DNA of 64,000 nucleotides from Croceibacterium segetis. Its GTDB lineage: Bacteria; Pseudomonadota; Alphaproteobacteria; Sphingomonadales; Sphingomonadaceae. The position numbers and the translations under genes were made by a program. Where the stretch lies: the NCBI RefSeq assembly GCF_011320115.1, contig NZ_JAANOZ010000001.1, forward strand, positions 186,001 to 250,000, read 5' to 3'. Shown piece by piece: positions 11,129 to 20,503 of the stretch. The notes under the pieces were generated by a model. That model searched no databases. It had not been told where the DNA came from and worked only from the letters and a program-made list of their open reading frames with translations. Position 1 is the stretch's first letter, and the number at the start of each line of letters is the position of its first letter.

Positions 11129-11968
11129 ATGGCACTCAAGAACTACAACCCGACCAGTCCCGCCCGGCGCGGCCTGATCCTCGTCGACAAGTCCGGCCTG
11201 TACAAGGGCAAGCCGGTCAAGTCGCTGACCGAGGGCAAGCGCAAGACCGGCGGCCGCAACAACAAGGGTCACGTCACTTCGCGCGGCATGGCCGGTGGCC
11301 ACAAGCAGAAGTACCGTTTCGTGGACTTCAAGCGCCGCAAGTGGGACGTCGAAGGCACGGTCGAGCGGATCGAGTACGATCCCAACCGCACCGCGTTCAT
11401 CGCCCTGGTCAAGTATGCCGACGACGAGCTTGCCTACATCATCGCGCCACAACGCGTTGCCGTGGGTGACAAGGTCATCGCCGGCGAGCGCACCGACGTG
11501 AAGCCGGGTAACGCGATGTTGCTCGGCCAGATGCCGGTCGGCACGATTTGCCACAACGTTGAGATGAAGCCGGGCAAGGGCGGCCAGATCGCCCGTTCGG
11601 CGGGCACTTACGTACAGCTGGTCGGCCGTGACCGCGGCCTGGTGATCGTTCGCCTCAACTCGGGCGAGCAGCGTTACCTGCGGGCCGATTGCATGGGCAC
11701 GGTCGGGGCGGTGTCGAACCCCGACAACTCGAACCAGAATTTCGCCAAGGCCGGACGCAAGCGCTGGATGGGCGTCAAGCCGCTGACCCGCGGCGTCGCG
11801 AAGAACCCGGTCGACCACCCGCACGGCGGCGGCGAAGGCCGCACCTCGGGCGGCCGTCACCCGGTCACTCCGTGGGGCAAGCCGACCAAGGGCGCCCGCA
11901 CCCGCCATAACAAGCAGACGGACAAGATGATCATCCGTTCGCGCCACGCGAAGAAGAAGAAGGGTTAA
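11129..11968 (+). CDS. rplB: 50S ribosomal protein L2
   Basis: A 279-residue protein starting [16 protein letters not shown]2 is needed for joining of subunits and for peptidyl transfer. The C-terminal motif [20 protein letters not shown] contains the conserved His of the family near the catalytic centre. The oligonucleotide-binding fold and the SH3-like domain are complete. It is separated by 25 bp from rplW and five bp from rpsS. Confidence 0.99.
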   Translation: MALKNYNPTSPARRGLILVDKSGLYKGKPVKSLTEGKRKTGGRNNKGHVTSRGMAGGHKQKYRFVDFKRRKWDVEGTVERIEYDPNRTAFIALVKYADDELAYIIAPQRVAVGDKVIAGERTDVKPGNAMLLGQMPVGTICHNVEMKPGKGGQIARSAGTYVQLVGRDRGLVIVRLNSGEQRYLRADCMGTVGAVSNPDNSNQNFAKAGRKRWMGVKPLTRGVAKNPVDHPHGGGEGRTSGGRHPVTPWGKPTKGARTRHNKQTDKMIIRSRHAKKKKG

Positions 11969-11973
11969 GCGAG

Positions 11974-12249
11974 ATGGCACGTTCCGTCTGGAAAGGTCCG
12001 TTCGTGGACCTCCACCTGCTCAAGAAGGCGCAGACCGCGCAGGACGCCGGTGGGCGCGCGCCGATCAAGACCTGGTCGCGCCGCTCGACGATCCTGCCCG
12101 ACTTCGTCGGCCTGACGTTCAGCGTCTACAACGGCCAGAAGTTCGTGCCGGTCTCGGTCAACGAAGACATGGTCGGTCACAAGCTCGGCGAGTTCGCGCC
12201 CACGCGGACTTTCCACGGGCACGCCGCCGACAAGAAGGGTAAGCGCTAA
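11974..12249 (+). CDS. rpsS: 30S ribosomal protein S19
   Basis: A 91-residue protein starting [17 protein letters not shown]19 is a 30S head protein that contacts S13 and the A-site finger of the 50S subunit. The signature region [20 protein letters not shown] is complete and ends in a basic tail. The stop codon overlaps the start of rplV by one base. Confidence 0.98.
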   Translation: MARSVWKGPFVDLHLLKKAQTAQDAGGRAPIKTWSRRSTILPDFVGLTFSVYNGQKFVPVSVNEDMVGHKLGEFAPTRTFHGHAADKKGKR

Positions 12250-12626
12250 TGGGCAAGCAGAAAGCTCCCCGCCGGGTGGGCGACAACGAGGCGCTGGCCG
12301 TCGGCACCACGATCCGTGGTTCGGCGCAGAAGCTCAACCTCGTCGCCGGCCTGATCCGCGGCAAGAAGGCCGAAGACGCGCTCAACATCCTCGCTTTCAG
12401 CAAGCGCGGGATGGCTCGCGACGCCGCCAAGGTGCTCGCCTCGGCGATCGCCAATGCCGAGAACAACCATAACCTGGACGTCGACGCGCTCGTCGTGGCG
12501 GAAGCCTCGGTCGGCAAGTCGGTGACCATGAAGCGTTTCGCGACGCGCGGACGGGGCAAGAGCACCCGCATCCTCAAGCCGTTCAGCCGGCTGCGCATCG
12601 TCGTCCGCGAAGTCGAGGAGGCCTGA
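12249..12626 (+). CDS. rplV: 50S ribosomal protein L22
   Basis: A 125-residue protein starting [16 protein letters not shown]22 contacts all six 23S domains, and its beta-hairpin narrows the peptide exit tunnel, a place where macrolide-resistance changes occur in other species. The hairpin here reads [20 protein letters not shown] and looks normal. It is slightly longer than the 110-residue standard at the N-terminus. It is tightly packed between rpsS and rpsC. Confidence 0.98.
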   Translation: MGKQKAPRRVGDNEALAVGTTIRGSAQKLNLVAGLIRGKKAEDALNILAFSKRGMARDAAKVLASAIANAENNHNLDVDALVVAEASVGKSVTMKRFATRGRGKSTRILKPFSRLRIVVREVEEA

Positions 12627-12628
12627 TC

Positions 12629-13324
12629 ATGGGTCATAAATCCAATCCGATCGGTCTGCGTCTTCAGATCAACCGCACCTGGGACAGCCGCTGGTACGCC
12701 GAAGGGCGCGGCTACGCGCAGCTGCTCAAGGAAGACATCGAGCTGCGCAAGTACATCGTCGAGAGCCTGCCGCAGGCGGCTATCTCGAAGGTGGTGATCG
12801 AGCGCCCGGCCAAGCTGTGCCGCGTCTCGATTTATGCCGCGCGCCCCGGCGTGATCATCGGCAAGAAGGGCGCCGACATCGAGAAGCTGCGCGCCAAGCT
12901 GGCGACGATCACAGACAGCGAGGTCAAGCTCAACATCGTTGAGATTCGGAAGCCCGAGATTGACGCCAAGCTCGTCGCCCAGGGCATTGCCGACCAGCTG
13001 GTCCGCCGCGTGGCCTTCCGCCGGGCGATGAAGCGCGCGATGCAGTCGGCGATGCGTCTCGGTGCCGAAGGCATCAAGATCATGTGCGGCGGCCGCCTCG
13101 GTGGCGCCGAAATCGCCCGCGTCGAGCAGTACCGCGAAGGTCGCGTGCCGCTCCATACGCTGCGCGCCAACGTCGATTATGCCGAAGCCGAGGCGCTCAC
13201 CGCGTACGGCGTGATCGGCATCAAGGTGTGGGTCTTCAAGGGCGAGATCCTCGGCCACGATCCGATGGCGCAGGACCGGCTGATGATGGAAGCGCAGACT
13301 TCCGGCGTCCGGCCGGCTCGCTGA
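12629..13324 (+). CDS. rpsC: 30S ribosomal protein S3
   Basis: A 231-residue protein starting [17 protein letters not shown]3 forms part of the mRNA entry channel and contributes helicase activity on structured mRNA. The KH type-2 domain with [16 protein letters not shown] is in the N-terminal half, and the family signature region ([15 protein letters not shown]-like, here [15 protein letters not shown]) is in the C-terminal half. Length is normal. It begins two bases after rplV. Confidence 0.98.
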   Translation: MGHKSNPIGLRLQINRTWDSRWYAEGRGYAQLLKEDIELRKYIVESLPQAAISKVVIERPAKLCRVSIYAARPGVIIGKKGADIEKLRAKLATITDSEVKLNIVEIRKPEIDAKLVAQGIADQLVRRVAFRRAMKRAMQSAMRLGAEGIKIMCGGRLGGAEIARVEQYREGRVPLHTLRANVDYAEAEALTAYGVIGIKVWVFKGEILGHDPMAQDRLMMEAQTSGVRPAR

Positions 13325-13339
13325 GGTTAGGGTAGTACA

Positions 13340-13774
13340 ATGCTGCAACCGAAAAAAACCAAGTACCGCAAGGCCTTCAAGGGCCGGATCAGCGGCGATG
13401 CCAAGGGCGGCACCGCGCTCAACTTCGGTTCGTACGGCCTTAAGTGCCTCGAGCCCGAGCGGATCACCGCGCGCCAGATCGAGGCTGCTCGCCGCGCGAT
13501 CACTCGCCACATCAAGCGCCAGGGGCGCTTGTGGATCCGCATCTTCCCCGACGTGCCGGTATCGAAAAAGCCGGCCGAAGTCCGCCAGGGCAAGGGCAAG
13601 GGCGCGGTCGAATACTGGGCCGCTCGGGTGAAGCCGGGCCGCATCCTGTTCGAGCTCGACGGCGTTCCCGGTCCGCTGGCCGCGGAAGCATTCAGCCGCG
13701 CGGCGATGAAGCTGCCGGTGAAGACCAAGGTGGTCGCCCGTCTCGGCGACACCAGCCACCTCGGAGGCGAATGA
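13340..13774 (+). CDS. rplP: 50S ribosomal protein L16
   Basis: A 144-residue protein starting [17 protein letters not shown]16 positions A-site and P-site tRNA on the 50S subunit. The conserved loop [19 protein letters not shown] and the segment [20 protein letters not shown] are present, including the Arg that is hydroxylated in some bacteria. Length is normal. The TGA overlaps the chosen rpmC start by one base. Confidence 0.98.
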   Translation: MLQPKKTKYRKAFKGRISGDAKGGTALNFGSYGLKCLEPERITARQIEAARRAITRHIKRQGRLWIRIFPDVPVSKKPAEVRQGKGKGAVEYWAARVKPGRILFELDGVPGPLAAEAFSRAAMKLPVKTKVVARLGDTSHLGGE

Positions 13775-14028
13775 TGGCCAAGACCGCAACCAAGACCGCC
13801 GCCAAGGCCTCGGCGAAGACTTCCGCCAGCAAGGCCGAAGACCTGCGCGCCAAGACCGACGACCAGCTCGAGACGCAGCTGGGCGAGCTCAAGCGCGAGC
13901 AGTTCAACCTGCGCTTCCAGGCCGCGACCAACCAGCTCGAGCGTCCCGCGCGGATCCGCGAAGTCCGCCGCGATATCGCCCGCATCCAGACGCTGCAGGG
14001 CGAACGCGCCCGCGCTGGCGCGAAATAA
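13774..14028 (+). CDS. rpmC: 50S ribosomal protein L29 with N-terminal extension
   Basis: An 84-residue protein. Of two adjacent ATGs (13771, 13774) the second is chosen because GGAGG is then six bases away. L29 lies next to L23 at the exit tunnel. The core begins near residue 22 at [16 protein letters not shown] and has the signature [13 protein letters not shown]. The first 21 residues are a Lys/Ala/Thr/Ser run ([19 protein letters not shown]) that ordinary 60-70-residue L29 proteins lack. It is probably disordered and basic, perhaps contacting rRNA. Confidence 0.96.
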   Translation: MAKTATKTAAKASAKTSASKAEDLRAKTDDQLETQLGELKREQFNLRFQAATNQLERPARIREVRRDIARIQTLQGERARAGAK

Positions 14029-14039
14029 GGAACCAGACG

Positions 14040-14330
14040 ATGCCCAAGCGAATCCTGACCGGGACGGTCGTCTCGGACAAGACCGACAAGACCGTGACCG
14101 TGCTGGTCGAGCGCAAGGTGAAGCACCCGCTTTACGGGAAGATCATCCGCCGTTCGAAGAAGTACCACGCCCACGACGAAGCCAACGAATACAAGCCCGG
14201 CGACGTCGTGCGGATCGAGGAAACCCGGCCTATCTCGAAGACCAAGACCTGGGCGGTGCTCGACCGGGTCAAGGCCGGCGGCACCCAGGCGGTGGAAGCC
14301 GAGCTCGAGGTCGAAGCCGCGGGCAACTGA
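14040..14330 (+). CDS. rpsQ: 30S ribosomal protein S17
   Basis: A 96-residue protein starting [20 protein letters not shown]17 is a primary 16S rRNA binder with an OB fold. The signature [18 protein letters not shown] is present. The C-terminus carries about a dozen extra residues rich in Glu, Ala and Val compared with the shortest homologues. It is followed by a 56-bp spacer to rplN. Confidence 0.98.
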   Translation: MPKRILTGTVVSDKTDKTVTVLVERKVKHPLYGKIIRRSKKYHAHDEANEYKPGDVVRIEETRPISKTKTWAVLDRVKAGGTQAVEAELEVEAAGN

Positions 14331-14386
14331 AGAATTTTGGAACTGCCGGGCCTGTCCCGGCAAGCCACTAAGAAGGAACCGGATCG

Positions 14387-14755
14387 ATGATCCAGATGCA
14401 GTCCAATCTCGACGTCGCGGACAACAGCGGCGCGAAGCGCGTCCAGTGCATCAAGGTGCTGGGCGGGTCGAAGCGCCGCACCGCGAGCGTCGGCGACGTG
14501 ATCGTCGTCTCCGTTAAGGAGGCACAGCCGCGCGCCCGCGTGAAGAAGGGCGACGTGCACCGCGCGGTGATCGTCCGCACGAAGAAGGACGTGCGCCGCC
14601 CCGACGGCAGCGTGATCCGCTTCGACAGCAACGCCGCGGTTCTCGTGAACAAGAACGAAGAGCCGATCGGCACCCGTATCTTCGGCCCGGTCGTGCGCGA
14701 GCTGCGCTCGAAGGGCTTCATGAAGATCATCTCGCTCGCTCCGGAGGTGCTGTGA
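14387..14755 (+). CDS. rplN: 50S ribosomal protein L14
   Basis: A 122-residue protein starting [19 protein letters not shown], the exact usual length. L14 forms an intersubunit bridge with 16S rRNA and is the docking site of the silencing factor RsfS. The conserved [19 protein letters not shown] block is intact. It heads the spc section here, with AAGGAACC upstream of the ATG. Its TGA overlaps the rplX start by one base. Confidence 0.99.
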   Translation: MIQMQSNLDVADNSGAKRVQCIKVLGGSKRRTASVGDVIVVSVKEAQPRARVKKGDVHRAVIVRTKKDVRRPDGSVIRFDSNAAVLVNKNEEPIGTRIFGPVVRELRSKGFMKIISLAPEVL

Positions 14756-15075
14756 TGGCCGCCGCGAAGATCAGGAAAGGTGACCAGGTCGTCGTCCTGT
14801 CCGGCAAGGACAAGGGGCGAACGGGCACCGTCAGCAAAGTCATGCCCAAGGACGGCAAGGTGGTGGTCGACGGGATCAACGTCGCCGCGCGCCACCGCAA
14901 GCCGAGCCAGGCAAATCCGCAGGGCGGCATCGACCGCTCACCCGCACCTATGGCGATCAGCAAGGTCGCCATTGCCGGTAAAGACGGCAAGCCCACCCGC
15001 GTCCGCTTCGAGACGAAGAAGGACGGAACCAAGGTGCGCGTTGCCGTGAAGTCCGGGGAGACCATCGATGGCTGA
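14755..15075 (+). CDS. rplX: 50S ribosomal protein L24
   Basis: A 106-residue protein with KOW domain ([20 protein letters not shown]). The ATG at 14755 is chosen over the GTG three bases upstream because GGAGG is seven bases from it. L24 starts 50S assembly near the exit tunnel. The sequence [15 protein letters not shown] is typical of the family. The last eight bases overlap the start of rplE, indicating coupled translation. Confidence 0.98.
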   Translation: MAAAKIRKGDQVVVLSGKDKGRTGTVSKVMPKDGKVVVDGINVAARHRKPSQANPQGGIDRSPAPMAISKVAIAGKDGKPTRVRFETKKDGTKVRVAVKSGETIDG

Positions 15076-15652
15076 GAACTACACCCCGCGCCTGCGCAAG
15101 CAGTATGACGAGAGCATCGTCAAGGCGATGACCGAGAAGTTCGGTTACAAGAATCGCCTTGAGGTGCCGCGGCTCGAGAAGATCACGCTCAACATGGGCG
15201 TCGGCGAGGCGAGCCAGGACAAGAAGAAGGTCCAGACCGCCGCCGAGGAAATGGCGCTGATCGCCGGCCAGAAGCCGGTCATCACCATCGCCAAGAAGTC
15301 GATCGCCCAGTTCAAGCTGCGCGAAGGCATGCCGATCGGCTGCAAGGTCACCTTGCGCCGCGAGCGCATGTACGAGTTCCTCGACCGTCTGGTGACCATC
15401 GCGATGCCCCGCATCCGCGACTTCCGCGGGCTTAATCCGCGTTCGTTCGACGGCCGCGGCAACTACGCGATGGGTCTCAAGGAACAGATCGTGTTCCCCG
15501 AGATCAGCTACGACAAGATCGAGAAGGTGCGTGGGATGGACATCATCGTCACCACCACCGCCAAGACCGACGACGAAGCGCGCGAGCTGCTCCGCCTGTT
15601 CGGTTTCCCGTTCCCTGCCGACGAGCAGGCTGAAGAGAAGCAGGCCGCGTAA
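15068..15652 (+). CDS. rplE: 50S ribosomal protein L5
   Basis: A 194-residue protein starting [16 protein letters not shown]5 binds 5S rRNA in the central protuberance and touches P-site tRNA. The signature region [13 protein letters not shown] is at residues about 35-48. The C-terminus continues about 15 residues past the conserved GFPF, with Glu/Ala-rich sequence, slightly longer than the 179-residue standard. It is followed after 39 bp by rpsN. Confidence 0.98.
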   Translation: MAENYTPRLRKQYDESIVKAMTEKFGYKNRLEVPRLEKITLNMGVGEASQDKKKVQTAAEEMALIAGQKPVITIAKKSIAQFKLREGMPIGCKVTLRRERMYEFLDRLVTIAMPRIRDFRGLNPRSFDGRGNYAMGLKEQIVFPEISYDKIEKVRGMDIIVTTTAKTDDEARELLRLFGFPFPADEQAEEKQAA

Positions 15653-15691
15653 GCGGCCGTCAAGATACCGCAAGGAAGTGAGCTTAAGTCC

Positions 15692-15997
15692 ATGGCGAAA
15701 CTGAGTTCCATCAACAAGAACGAGCGGCGCAAGAAGCTCGTGAAGAAGTACGCGGGCAAGTACGCCCGGCTGAAGGCGATTGCCGACGACGAGTCTCGTG
15801 ACGAGACCGAGCGTCTGATGGCGCGCCTCAAGCTGGCGGAAATTCCGCGCAACGGGAATCCCACCCGCGTGCGCAACCGCTGCAGCACCACCGGCCGCCC
15901 GCGCGGCGTTTATCGCAAGTTCGGCCTCAACCGGATCGAGATCAGGAATTTGGGCAACAAGGGCCTGATTCCCGGTCTGACCAAGTCGAGCTGGTGA
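15692..15997 (+). CDS. rpsN: 30S ribosomal protein S14, zinc-independent form
   Basis: A 101-residue protein starting [16 protein letters not shown]. It is the long form of S14 without the two CxxC pairs that bind zinc in the short form; only one Cys is present ([17 protein letters not shown]). It belongs to the 30S head. The context is the normal spc order between rplE and rpsH. Because this form needs no zinc, no zinc-regulated paralogue is implied by this locus. Confidence 0.98.
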   Translation: MAKLSSINKNERRKKLVKKYAGKYARLKAIADDESRDETERLMARLKLAEIPRNGNPTRVRNRCSTTGRPRGVYRKFGLNRIEIRNLGNKGLIPGLTKSSW

Positions 15998-16008
15998 GGA
16001 TCTAGACT

Positions 16009-16404
16009 ATGGCTTTGACCGATCCCCTGGGTGATATGCTCACCCGCATTCGCAACGGCCAGCAGGCGAAGAAGGACTCCGTCCTTTCGCCGGCTTCGAA
16101 GCTGCGCGCCAACGTGCTCGAGGTCCTCCAGCGCGAGGGCTATATCCGCGGTTACACCGAGGATAGCTCGAGCAAGCACCCGCAGCTGCGTATCGAGCTG
16201 AAGTATTTCGAAGGCGAGCCGGCGATCAAGCACGTCGCTCGCGTCTCCAAGCCGGGCCGGCGGGTCTATTCGGGCAGCCGCGAGCTGCCGACGATCCGCA
16301 ACGGCCTCGGCATCACCATCGTCTCGACGCCCCGCGGCGTGCTCTCGGACAACGAGGCTCGCGCGCAGAACGTCGGCGGCGAAGTGCTGGCGGAGGTGTT
16401 CTGA
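16009..16404 (+). CDS. rpsH: 30S ribosomal protein S8
   Basis: A 131-residue protein starting [19 protein letters not shown]8 organises the 16S central domain and in enterobacteria represses the spc operon through rplE mRNA. The C-terminal signature [19 protein letters not shown] is complete. The stop overlaps the rplF start by one base. Nothing unusual. Confidence 0.99.
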   Translation: MALTDPLGDMLTRIRNGQQAKKDSVLSPASKLRANVLEVLQREGYIRGYTEDSSSKHPQLRIELKYFEGEPAIKHVARVSKPGRRVYSGSRELPTIRNGLGITIVSTPRGVLSDNEARAQNVGGEVLAEVF

Positions 16405-16937
16405 TGAGCCGCATCGGCAAGAAGCCGGTGACGATCCCAAGCGGCGTCACCGCCCAGATCGAGAACGGCACGCTGACCGTCAAGGGCCCCAAGGGCACCC
16501 TGACGATCGGCACCGACGAGCTGGTCAACTACAAGCTGGACGACGGCAGTATCTCCGTGACGCCGGCCAACGACAGCCAGACCGCGCGCAGCCACTGGGG
16601 CCTCCAGCGCACGCTGGTGTCAAACCTGGTCGAAGGCGTGACGACGGGCTTCACCAAGACGCTCGTCATCACCGGTGTCGGCTACCGCGCCTCGGCGCAG
16701 GGCCGCAAGATCAAGCTGCAGCTCGGTTACAGCCACGACGTCGATCTCGACGTGCCCGAAGGCCTGGAGGTCAAGACTCCCGACCAGGTCACGATCGAGA
16801 TCAGCGGGATGGACAAGCAGGCTGTCGGCCAGTTCGCCGCCGAGATCCGCCGCTGGCGCAAGCCCGAGCCTTACAAGGGCAAGGGTATCAAGTACCGCGG
16901 CGAGTATGTCTTCCGCAAGGAAGGGAAGAAGAAGTAA
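16404..16937 (+). CDS. rplF: 50S ribosomal protein L6
   Basis: A 177-residue protein starting [16 protein letters not shown]6 lies near the GTPase-associated centre and is made of two similar folds. The C-terminal signature [19 protein letters not shown] is present. Length is standard. It is separated from rplR by a single base. Confidence 0.99.
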   Translation: MSRIGKKPVTIPSGVTAQIENGTLTVKGPKGTLTIGTDELVNYKLDDGSISVTPANDSQTARSHWGLQRTLVSNLVEGVTTGFTKTLVITGVGYRASAQGRKIKLQLGYSHDVDLDVPEGLEVKTPDQVTIEISGMDKQAVGQFAAEIRRWRKPEPYKGKGIKYRGEYVFRKEGKKK

Positions 16938-16938
16938 C

Positions 16939-17283
16939 ATGGCCAAGCTTTCCCTGTTCGAACGCCGCCGCCGCCGGGTGCGGACCGCGCTCAAGAGCCG
17001 CGCCGGCGGCAAGCCGCGCCTGTCGGTGCACCGCACCGGCAAGCACATCTACGCGCAGATCATCGACGACGCCGGCGGCAAGACCGTCGCCGCCGCCTCG
17101 ACCCTCGGCGTCAAGCCGTCGGGTGCGAATGTCGATGCCGCCGCCAAGGTGGGTGAAACCATCGCCGCCGCCGCCAAGAAGGCCGGCGTCACCGCCGTCG
17201 TGTTCGATCGCGGCGGTTACCTGTTCCATGGCCGCGTCAAGGCGCTGGCCGATGCCGCCCGTGCCGGCGGGCTGGAGTTCTGA
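16939..17283 (+). CDS. rplR: 50S ribosomal protein L18
   Basis: A 114-residue protein with ATG at 16939, directly after the rplF stop codon, and TGA at 17281-17283. It starts [15 protein letters not shown] and contains [16 protein letters not shown] and [20 protein letters not shown], the family hallmarks. L18 brings 5S rRNA into the central protuberance with L5. Length is typical and the Arg-rich N-terminus is normal. Confidence 0.98.
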   Translation: MAKLSLFERRRRRVRTALKSRAGGKPRLSVHRTGKHIYAQIIDDAGGKTVAAASTLGVKPSGANVDAAAKVGETIAAAAKKAGVTAVVFDRGGYLFHGRVKALADAARAGGLEF

Positions 17284-17285
17284 GC

Positions 17286-18233
17286 ATGGCTGACAAGAAA
17301 AAGACCGAAGAGACCCCTGAGGTCGTCGAGACGGCGGAAACCGCGGCCGAGCAGCCGGCGGTCGAGACCGTGGCGGCCGAAGGCGCTCCGGAGCCCGTGG
17401 CCGAGACGGTTGAAGCCGCCCCGGCCGACGAGCCGGCGGCTGAAACCGCTCCTCCTGTCGAGGCAGCTCCCGTTGCCGAGACGGCCGAAGCTGCTCCCGC
17501 GGTGGAAACCGAGCCGACGGTCGCGGCCGACACCCAGTCGACCGAATCCGGCGACGCCAACGCTCCGCGTGAAGCGCGCGGCGGCCGTGGTGGTCGCGGT
17601 GGCGGCGACCGCGGCGGACGCGGCGGTAACGATCGCGGCGGCCGTGGCGGCCGTGGCGGACGCGACGATCGTCGAGGCCGCGGCGATGACGACGGCGGCG
17701 AAGAGCTGATCGAGAAGCTGGTCCACATCAACCGCGTCTCCAAGACGGTGAAGGGCGGCAAGCGTTTCGGCTTCGCCGCGCTGGTCGTTGTCGGTGACGG
17801 CAAGGGCCGCGTCGGCTTCGGCCACGGCAAGGCCCGCGAGGTGCCGGAAGCGATCAACAAGGCGACCGCTGCCGCCAAGAAGAAGATGATTCGCGTGCCG
17901 CTGAAGGAAGGCCGCACGCTGCATCACGACGGCAAGGGCCGCTTCGGCGCCGGCAAAGTCAACGTGCGCACCGCGCCCGCGGGCACCGGCATCATCGCCG
18001 GCGGGCCGATGCGCGCCGTGTTCGAGAGCCTGGGCGTCCACGACGTGGTCACCAAGTCGATCGGCACGTCCAACCCCTACAACATGATCCGCGCCACTTT
18101 CGACGCGCTGACCGACCAGACTTCGCCGAAGTCGGTCGCCCAGCGCCGCGGCAAGAAGGTCGCCGATCTGCTCGGCCGCGGTGGCGCCAGTACGGCGGAC
18201 GCCGAGGCTGACGCCGCGGCGATCACGGAGTAA
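17286..18233 (+). CDS. rpsE: 30S ribosomal protein S5 with ~138-residue acidic and RGG-rich extension
   Basis: S5 lines the mRNA entry site and affects accuracy. The conserved part starts near residue 139 ([19 protein letters not shown]) and is complete, with the double-stranded RNA-binding fold and [19 protein letters not shown]. In front are about 95 Glu/Ala/Pro/Val-rich residues, then residues about 97-134 made of RGG and RGRG units ([20 protein letters not shown]). Ordinary S5 has about 165 residues; this one has 315. The ATG at 17286 is two bases after rplR and the reading frame is uninterrupted, so the extension belongs to the gene. Shorter RGG-type extensions on S5 are familiar to me from sphingomonads. 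RGG runs typically bind RNA. Confidence 0.96.
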   Translation: MADKKKTEETPEVVETAETAAEQPAVETVAAEGAPEPVAETVEAAPADEPAAETAPPVEAAPVAETAEAAPAVETEPTVAADTQSTESGDANAPREARGGRGGRGGGDRGGRGGNDRGGRGGRGGRDDRRGRGDDDGGEELIEKLVHINRVSKTVKGGKRFGFAALVVVGDGKGRVGFGHGKAREVPEAINKATAAAKKKMIRVPLKEGRTLHHDGKGRFGAGKVNVRTAPAGTGIIAGGPMRAVFESLGVHDVVTKSIGTSNPYNMIRATFDALTDQTSPKSVAQRRGKKVADLLGRGGASTADAEADAAAITE

Positions 18234-18238
18234 TTCGA

Positions 18239-18415
18239 ATGGCCAAGATCAAGCTCAAGCAGATCGGTTCGCCGATCCGCCGCCCGGCAAGCCAGAAGAA
18301 GACCCTGGTCGGCCTGGGCCTCGGCAAGATGCACCGCGTTGTCGAGGTGGAAGACACCCCGGAAGTGCGCGGAGCGATCGCCAAGCTGCCGCACATGGTG
18401 GCCGTGGTCGAGTAA
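18239..18415 (+). CDS. rpmD: 50S ribosomal protein L30
   Basis: A 58-residue protein beginning with ATG at 18239, five bases after the rpsE stop codon, and ending with TAA at 18413-18415. It starts [16 protein letters not shown] and has the family pattern [21 protein letters not shown]30 is a small bacterial 50S protein bound between 23S domains. Its place between rpsE and rplO is the standard order. Length is normal. Confidence 0.97.
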   Translation: MAKIKLKQIGSPIRRPASQKKTLVGLGLGKMHRVVEVEDTPEVRGAIAKLPHMVAVVE

Positions 18416-18461
18416 GCCTTAATCCTATCAGCGCGACTTAAAGCGAAAGCGAGTGCACGAC

Positions 18462-18998
18462 ATGAAACTGAATGACATCCGCGACAACGCCGGAGCCCGC
18501 CACCGCAGGATGCGCGTCGGTCGCGGCATCGGCTCGGGCAAAGGCAAGACCGCCGGGCGCGGCCAGAAGGGCCAGAAGAGCCGTTCGGGCGTGGCCGTGA
18601 AGGGCTTCGAAGGCGGCCAGATGCCGCTGCACATGCGGTTGCCGAAGCGTGGCTTCAATAACATCTTCGGCAAGGACTTCGCAGAGGTCAATCTCGGCAT
18701 GGTGCAGAAGTTCATCGATGCCAAGAAGCTCGATGCCAAGGGCGTGATCGATCACGAAGCGCTCAAGGCTGCCGGCCTCGCGCGCGGCGGCAAGGACGGT
18801 ATCCGCCTGCTCGGCAAGGGTGAGTTGACAGCCAAGGTTTCGTTCAAGGTTGCCGGCGCCAGCAAGGGCGCGATCGAGGCGGTCGAGAAGGCCGGCGGCA
18901 AGGTCGAAGTGATCGCAGCGGCGGTCCCCGAAGCTGAGAAGAAGCTGGCGCGACGTGAAGCCAACACGGCGGCTCGCAGCGCGAAGAACGCCAAGTAA
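18462..18998 (+). CDS. rplO: 50S ribosomal protein L15
   Basis: A 178-residue protein. The ATG at 18462 ([19 protein letters not shown]) is the conserved start; a GTG nine bases upstream is the alternative. L15 is a late-assembly 50S protein with an extended basic N-terminal arm ([20 protein letters not shown]). The C-terminal part is Ala/Lys-rich and runs about 30 residues past the usual end. A strong hairpin follows at 19015-19038 before secY. Confidence 0.98.
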   Translation: MKLNDIRDNAGARHRRMRVGRGIGSGKGKTAGRGQKGQKSRSGVAVKGFEGGQMPLHMRLPKRGFNNIFGKDFAEVNLGMVQKFIDAKKLDAKGVIDHEALKAAGLARGGKDGIRLLGKGELTAKVSFKVAGASKGAIEAVEKAGGKVEVIAAAVPEAEKKLARREANTAARSAKNAK

Positions 18999-19014
18999 AC
19001 GGGACAAGTGAGCA

Positions 19015-19038
19015 GGGCGGGGTTTCACAACCCCGCCC
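19015..19038 (+). terminator. hairpin between rplO and secY, terminator-like
   Basis: Ten perfectly paired bases, GGGCGGGGTT and AACCCCGCCC, enclose a TCAC loop, starting 17 bp after the rplO stop codon. The downstream sequence GCTTCC has few Ts, so this is more likely an attenuator or processing site lowering expression of secY and adk than a full terminator. Confidence 0.5.
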
Positions 19039-19110
19039 GCTTCCTATATGGGCCCGACCAAGGCCCGAGCCGGAGGGGAGCCGGCGCCTAGACTAAGGCA
19101 ATCGAAGACA

Positions 19111-20475
19111 ATGGCATCTCGCGCCGACAACATCGCCAGCAACCTCAGCCTCGCCAATTTTTCCAAGGCGACCGAGCTCAAGAACCGCATCTGGTTCACG
19201 ATCGGCGCACTGGTGGTGTTCCGTTTTCTCAGCTTCGTCCCGCTGCCCGGTGTCAATCCGCTGATCCTGGAATCGCTCTACGACCAGACCAAGGGCGGCA
19301 TTCTCGACCTGTTCAACACCTTCTCGGGCGGCAGCCTCCAGCGGATGAGCCTGATCGCGCTTGGCGTGATGCCGTACATCACCGCCTCTATCGTGATTCA
19401 GCTCGCCGCCTCGCTCCATCCTTCGTTGATGGCGCTGAAGAAGGAAGGCGAGGCGGGCCGCAAGAAACTGAACCAGTATACCCGCTACGGCACGGTGTTC
19501 CTGTGCGCGATACAAGGCTGGTTTCTCGCTTCCGGGCTCGAGTCCTATGGCGCCTCCAGCGGGCTCCAGGCGGTCGTCAACCCAGGCTACCTGTTCCGCG
19601 TGACGGCGGTCATCAATCTCATCGGCGGGTCGATGTTCCTGCTGTGGCTGGGTGAGCAGATCACCAGCCGCGGCATCGGCAACGGCGTGTCGCTGATCAT
19701 CATGGCGGGCATCGTCTCGCGTTTCCCGACTTTCGCCGCCAACCTGTTCGAGGGTGGACGCACCGGTTCGGTCAGCCCGTTCACCATCGTTGCCGTCATC
19801 GGCATGATCGTGGTGCTGATCCTGTTCATCTGCTTCATGGAGCGCGCCCAACGAAGGCTGCTGATCCAGTATCCCAAGCGAGCCAGCGCGCACGGGATGA
19901 TGAATGCCGATCGCAGCCACCTGCCGCTCAAGCTCAACACCGCGAACGTCATCCCGCCGATCTTTGCCAGCTCGTTGCTTTTGCTGCCGCTGACGATCAG
20001 CCAGTTTGCCGGCAATTCGGTGACTACAGGCAGTGCCTTCTACAGCGTGGTGCAGACGCTCAACACCCTGCTCCAGCGCGGCCATCCGCTCTATCTCGGG
20101 CTCTATTCGGCAGGCATCATCTTCTTCACGTTCTTCTACACCGCGGTGGTCTTCAACCCCGAGGAAACGGCCGAGAACCTCAAGAAGAACGGCGGCTTCA
20201 TCCCCGGCATCCGCCCGGGCAAGAACACCGCGACCTATCTCGATTACGTGCTCACGCGGATCACCGTGGTCGGCGCGATCTACCTCACGCTGGTGTGCGT
20301 GGTACCCGAATACATGGTGGCGCAGACCGGGATCCAGCTGTTCCTCGGCGGCACCAGCCTGCTCATCGTGGTGAACGTGACTGTGGATACGATCAGCCAG
20401 ATCCAGTCGCATCTGCTGGCGCACCAGTATGGTGATCTGATCAAGAAGGCGAAGCTCAAGGGCCGATTGCGCTAG
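19111..20475 (+). CDS. secY: protein translocase subunit SecY
   Basis: A 454-residue integral membrane protein with about ten transmembrane segments; it forms the protein-conducting channel of the inner membrane with SecE and SecG. The ATG at 19111 (MASRADNIASNLSLANFSK) is chosen over an upstream in-frame ATG at 19048 that would add a Pro/Arg-rich stretch not typical of SecY. The plug-domain region LDLFNTFSGGSLQRMS and the cytoplasmic loop FYTAVVFNPEETAENLKKNG are typical. Length is close to the E. coli protein. It follows rplO as in most bacteria. Confidence 0.98.
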   Translation: MASRADNIASNLSLANFSKATELKNRIWFTIGALVVFRFLSFVPLPGVNPLILESLYDQTKGGILDLFNTFSGGSLQRMSLIALGVMPYITASIVIQLAASLHPSLMALKKEGEAGRKKLNQYTRYGTVFLCAIQGWFLASGLESYGASSGLQAVVNPGYLFRVTAVINLIGGSMFLLWLGEQITSRGIGNGVSLIIMAGIVSRFPTFAANLFEGGRTGSVSPFTIVAVIGMIVVLILFICFMERAQRRLLIQYPKRASAHGMMNADRSHLPLKLNTANVIPPIFASSLLLLPLTISQFAGNSVTTGSAFYSVVQTLNTLLQRGHPLYLGLYSAGIIFFTFFYTAVVFNPEETAENLKKNGGFIPGIRPGKNTATYLDYVLTRITVVGAIYLTLVCVVPEYMVAQTGIQLFLGGTSLLIVVNVTVDTISQIQSHLLAHQYGDLIKKAKLKGRLR

Positions 20476-20503
20476 CGCCACTTCCAGGGAAGGAGAGGCC
20501 CCG

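Noticed and set aside
19023-19050. Possible secY promoter (TTTCAC ... TATATG)
   Set aside because: The -35 is poor, the spacing is 16 bp, and most of it lies in the terminator-like hairpin; not better than chance.
19048-19110. Upstream in-frame start for secY
   Set aside because: It adds 21 Arg/Pro/Gly residues unlike SecY N-termini; the ATG at 19111 starts where conservation is expected.
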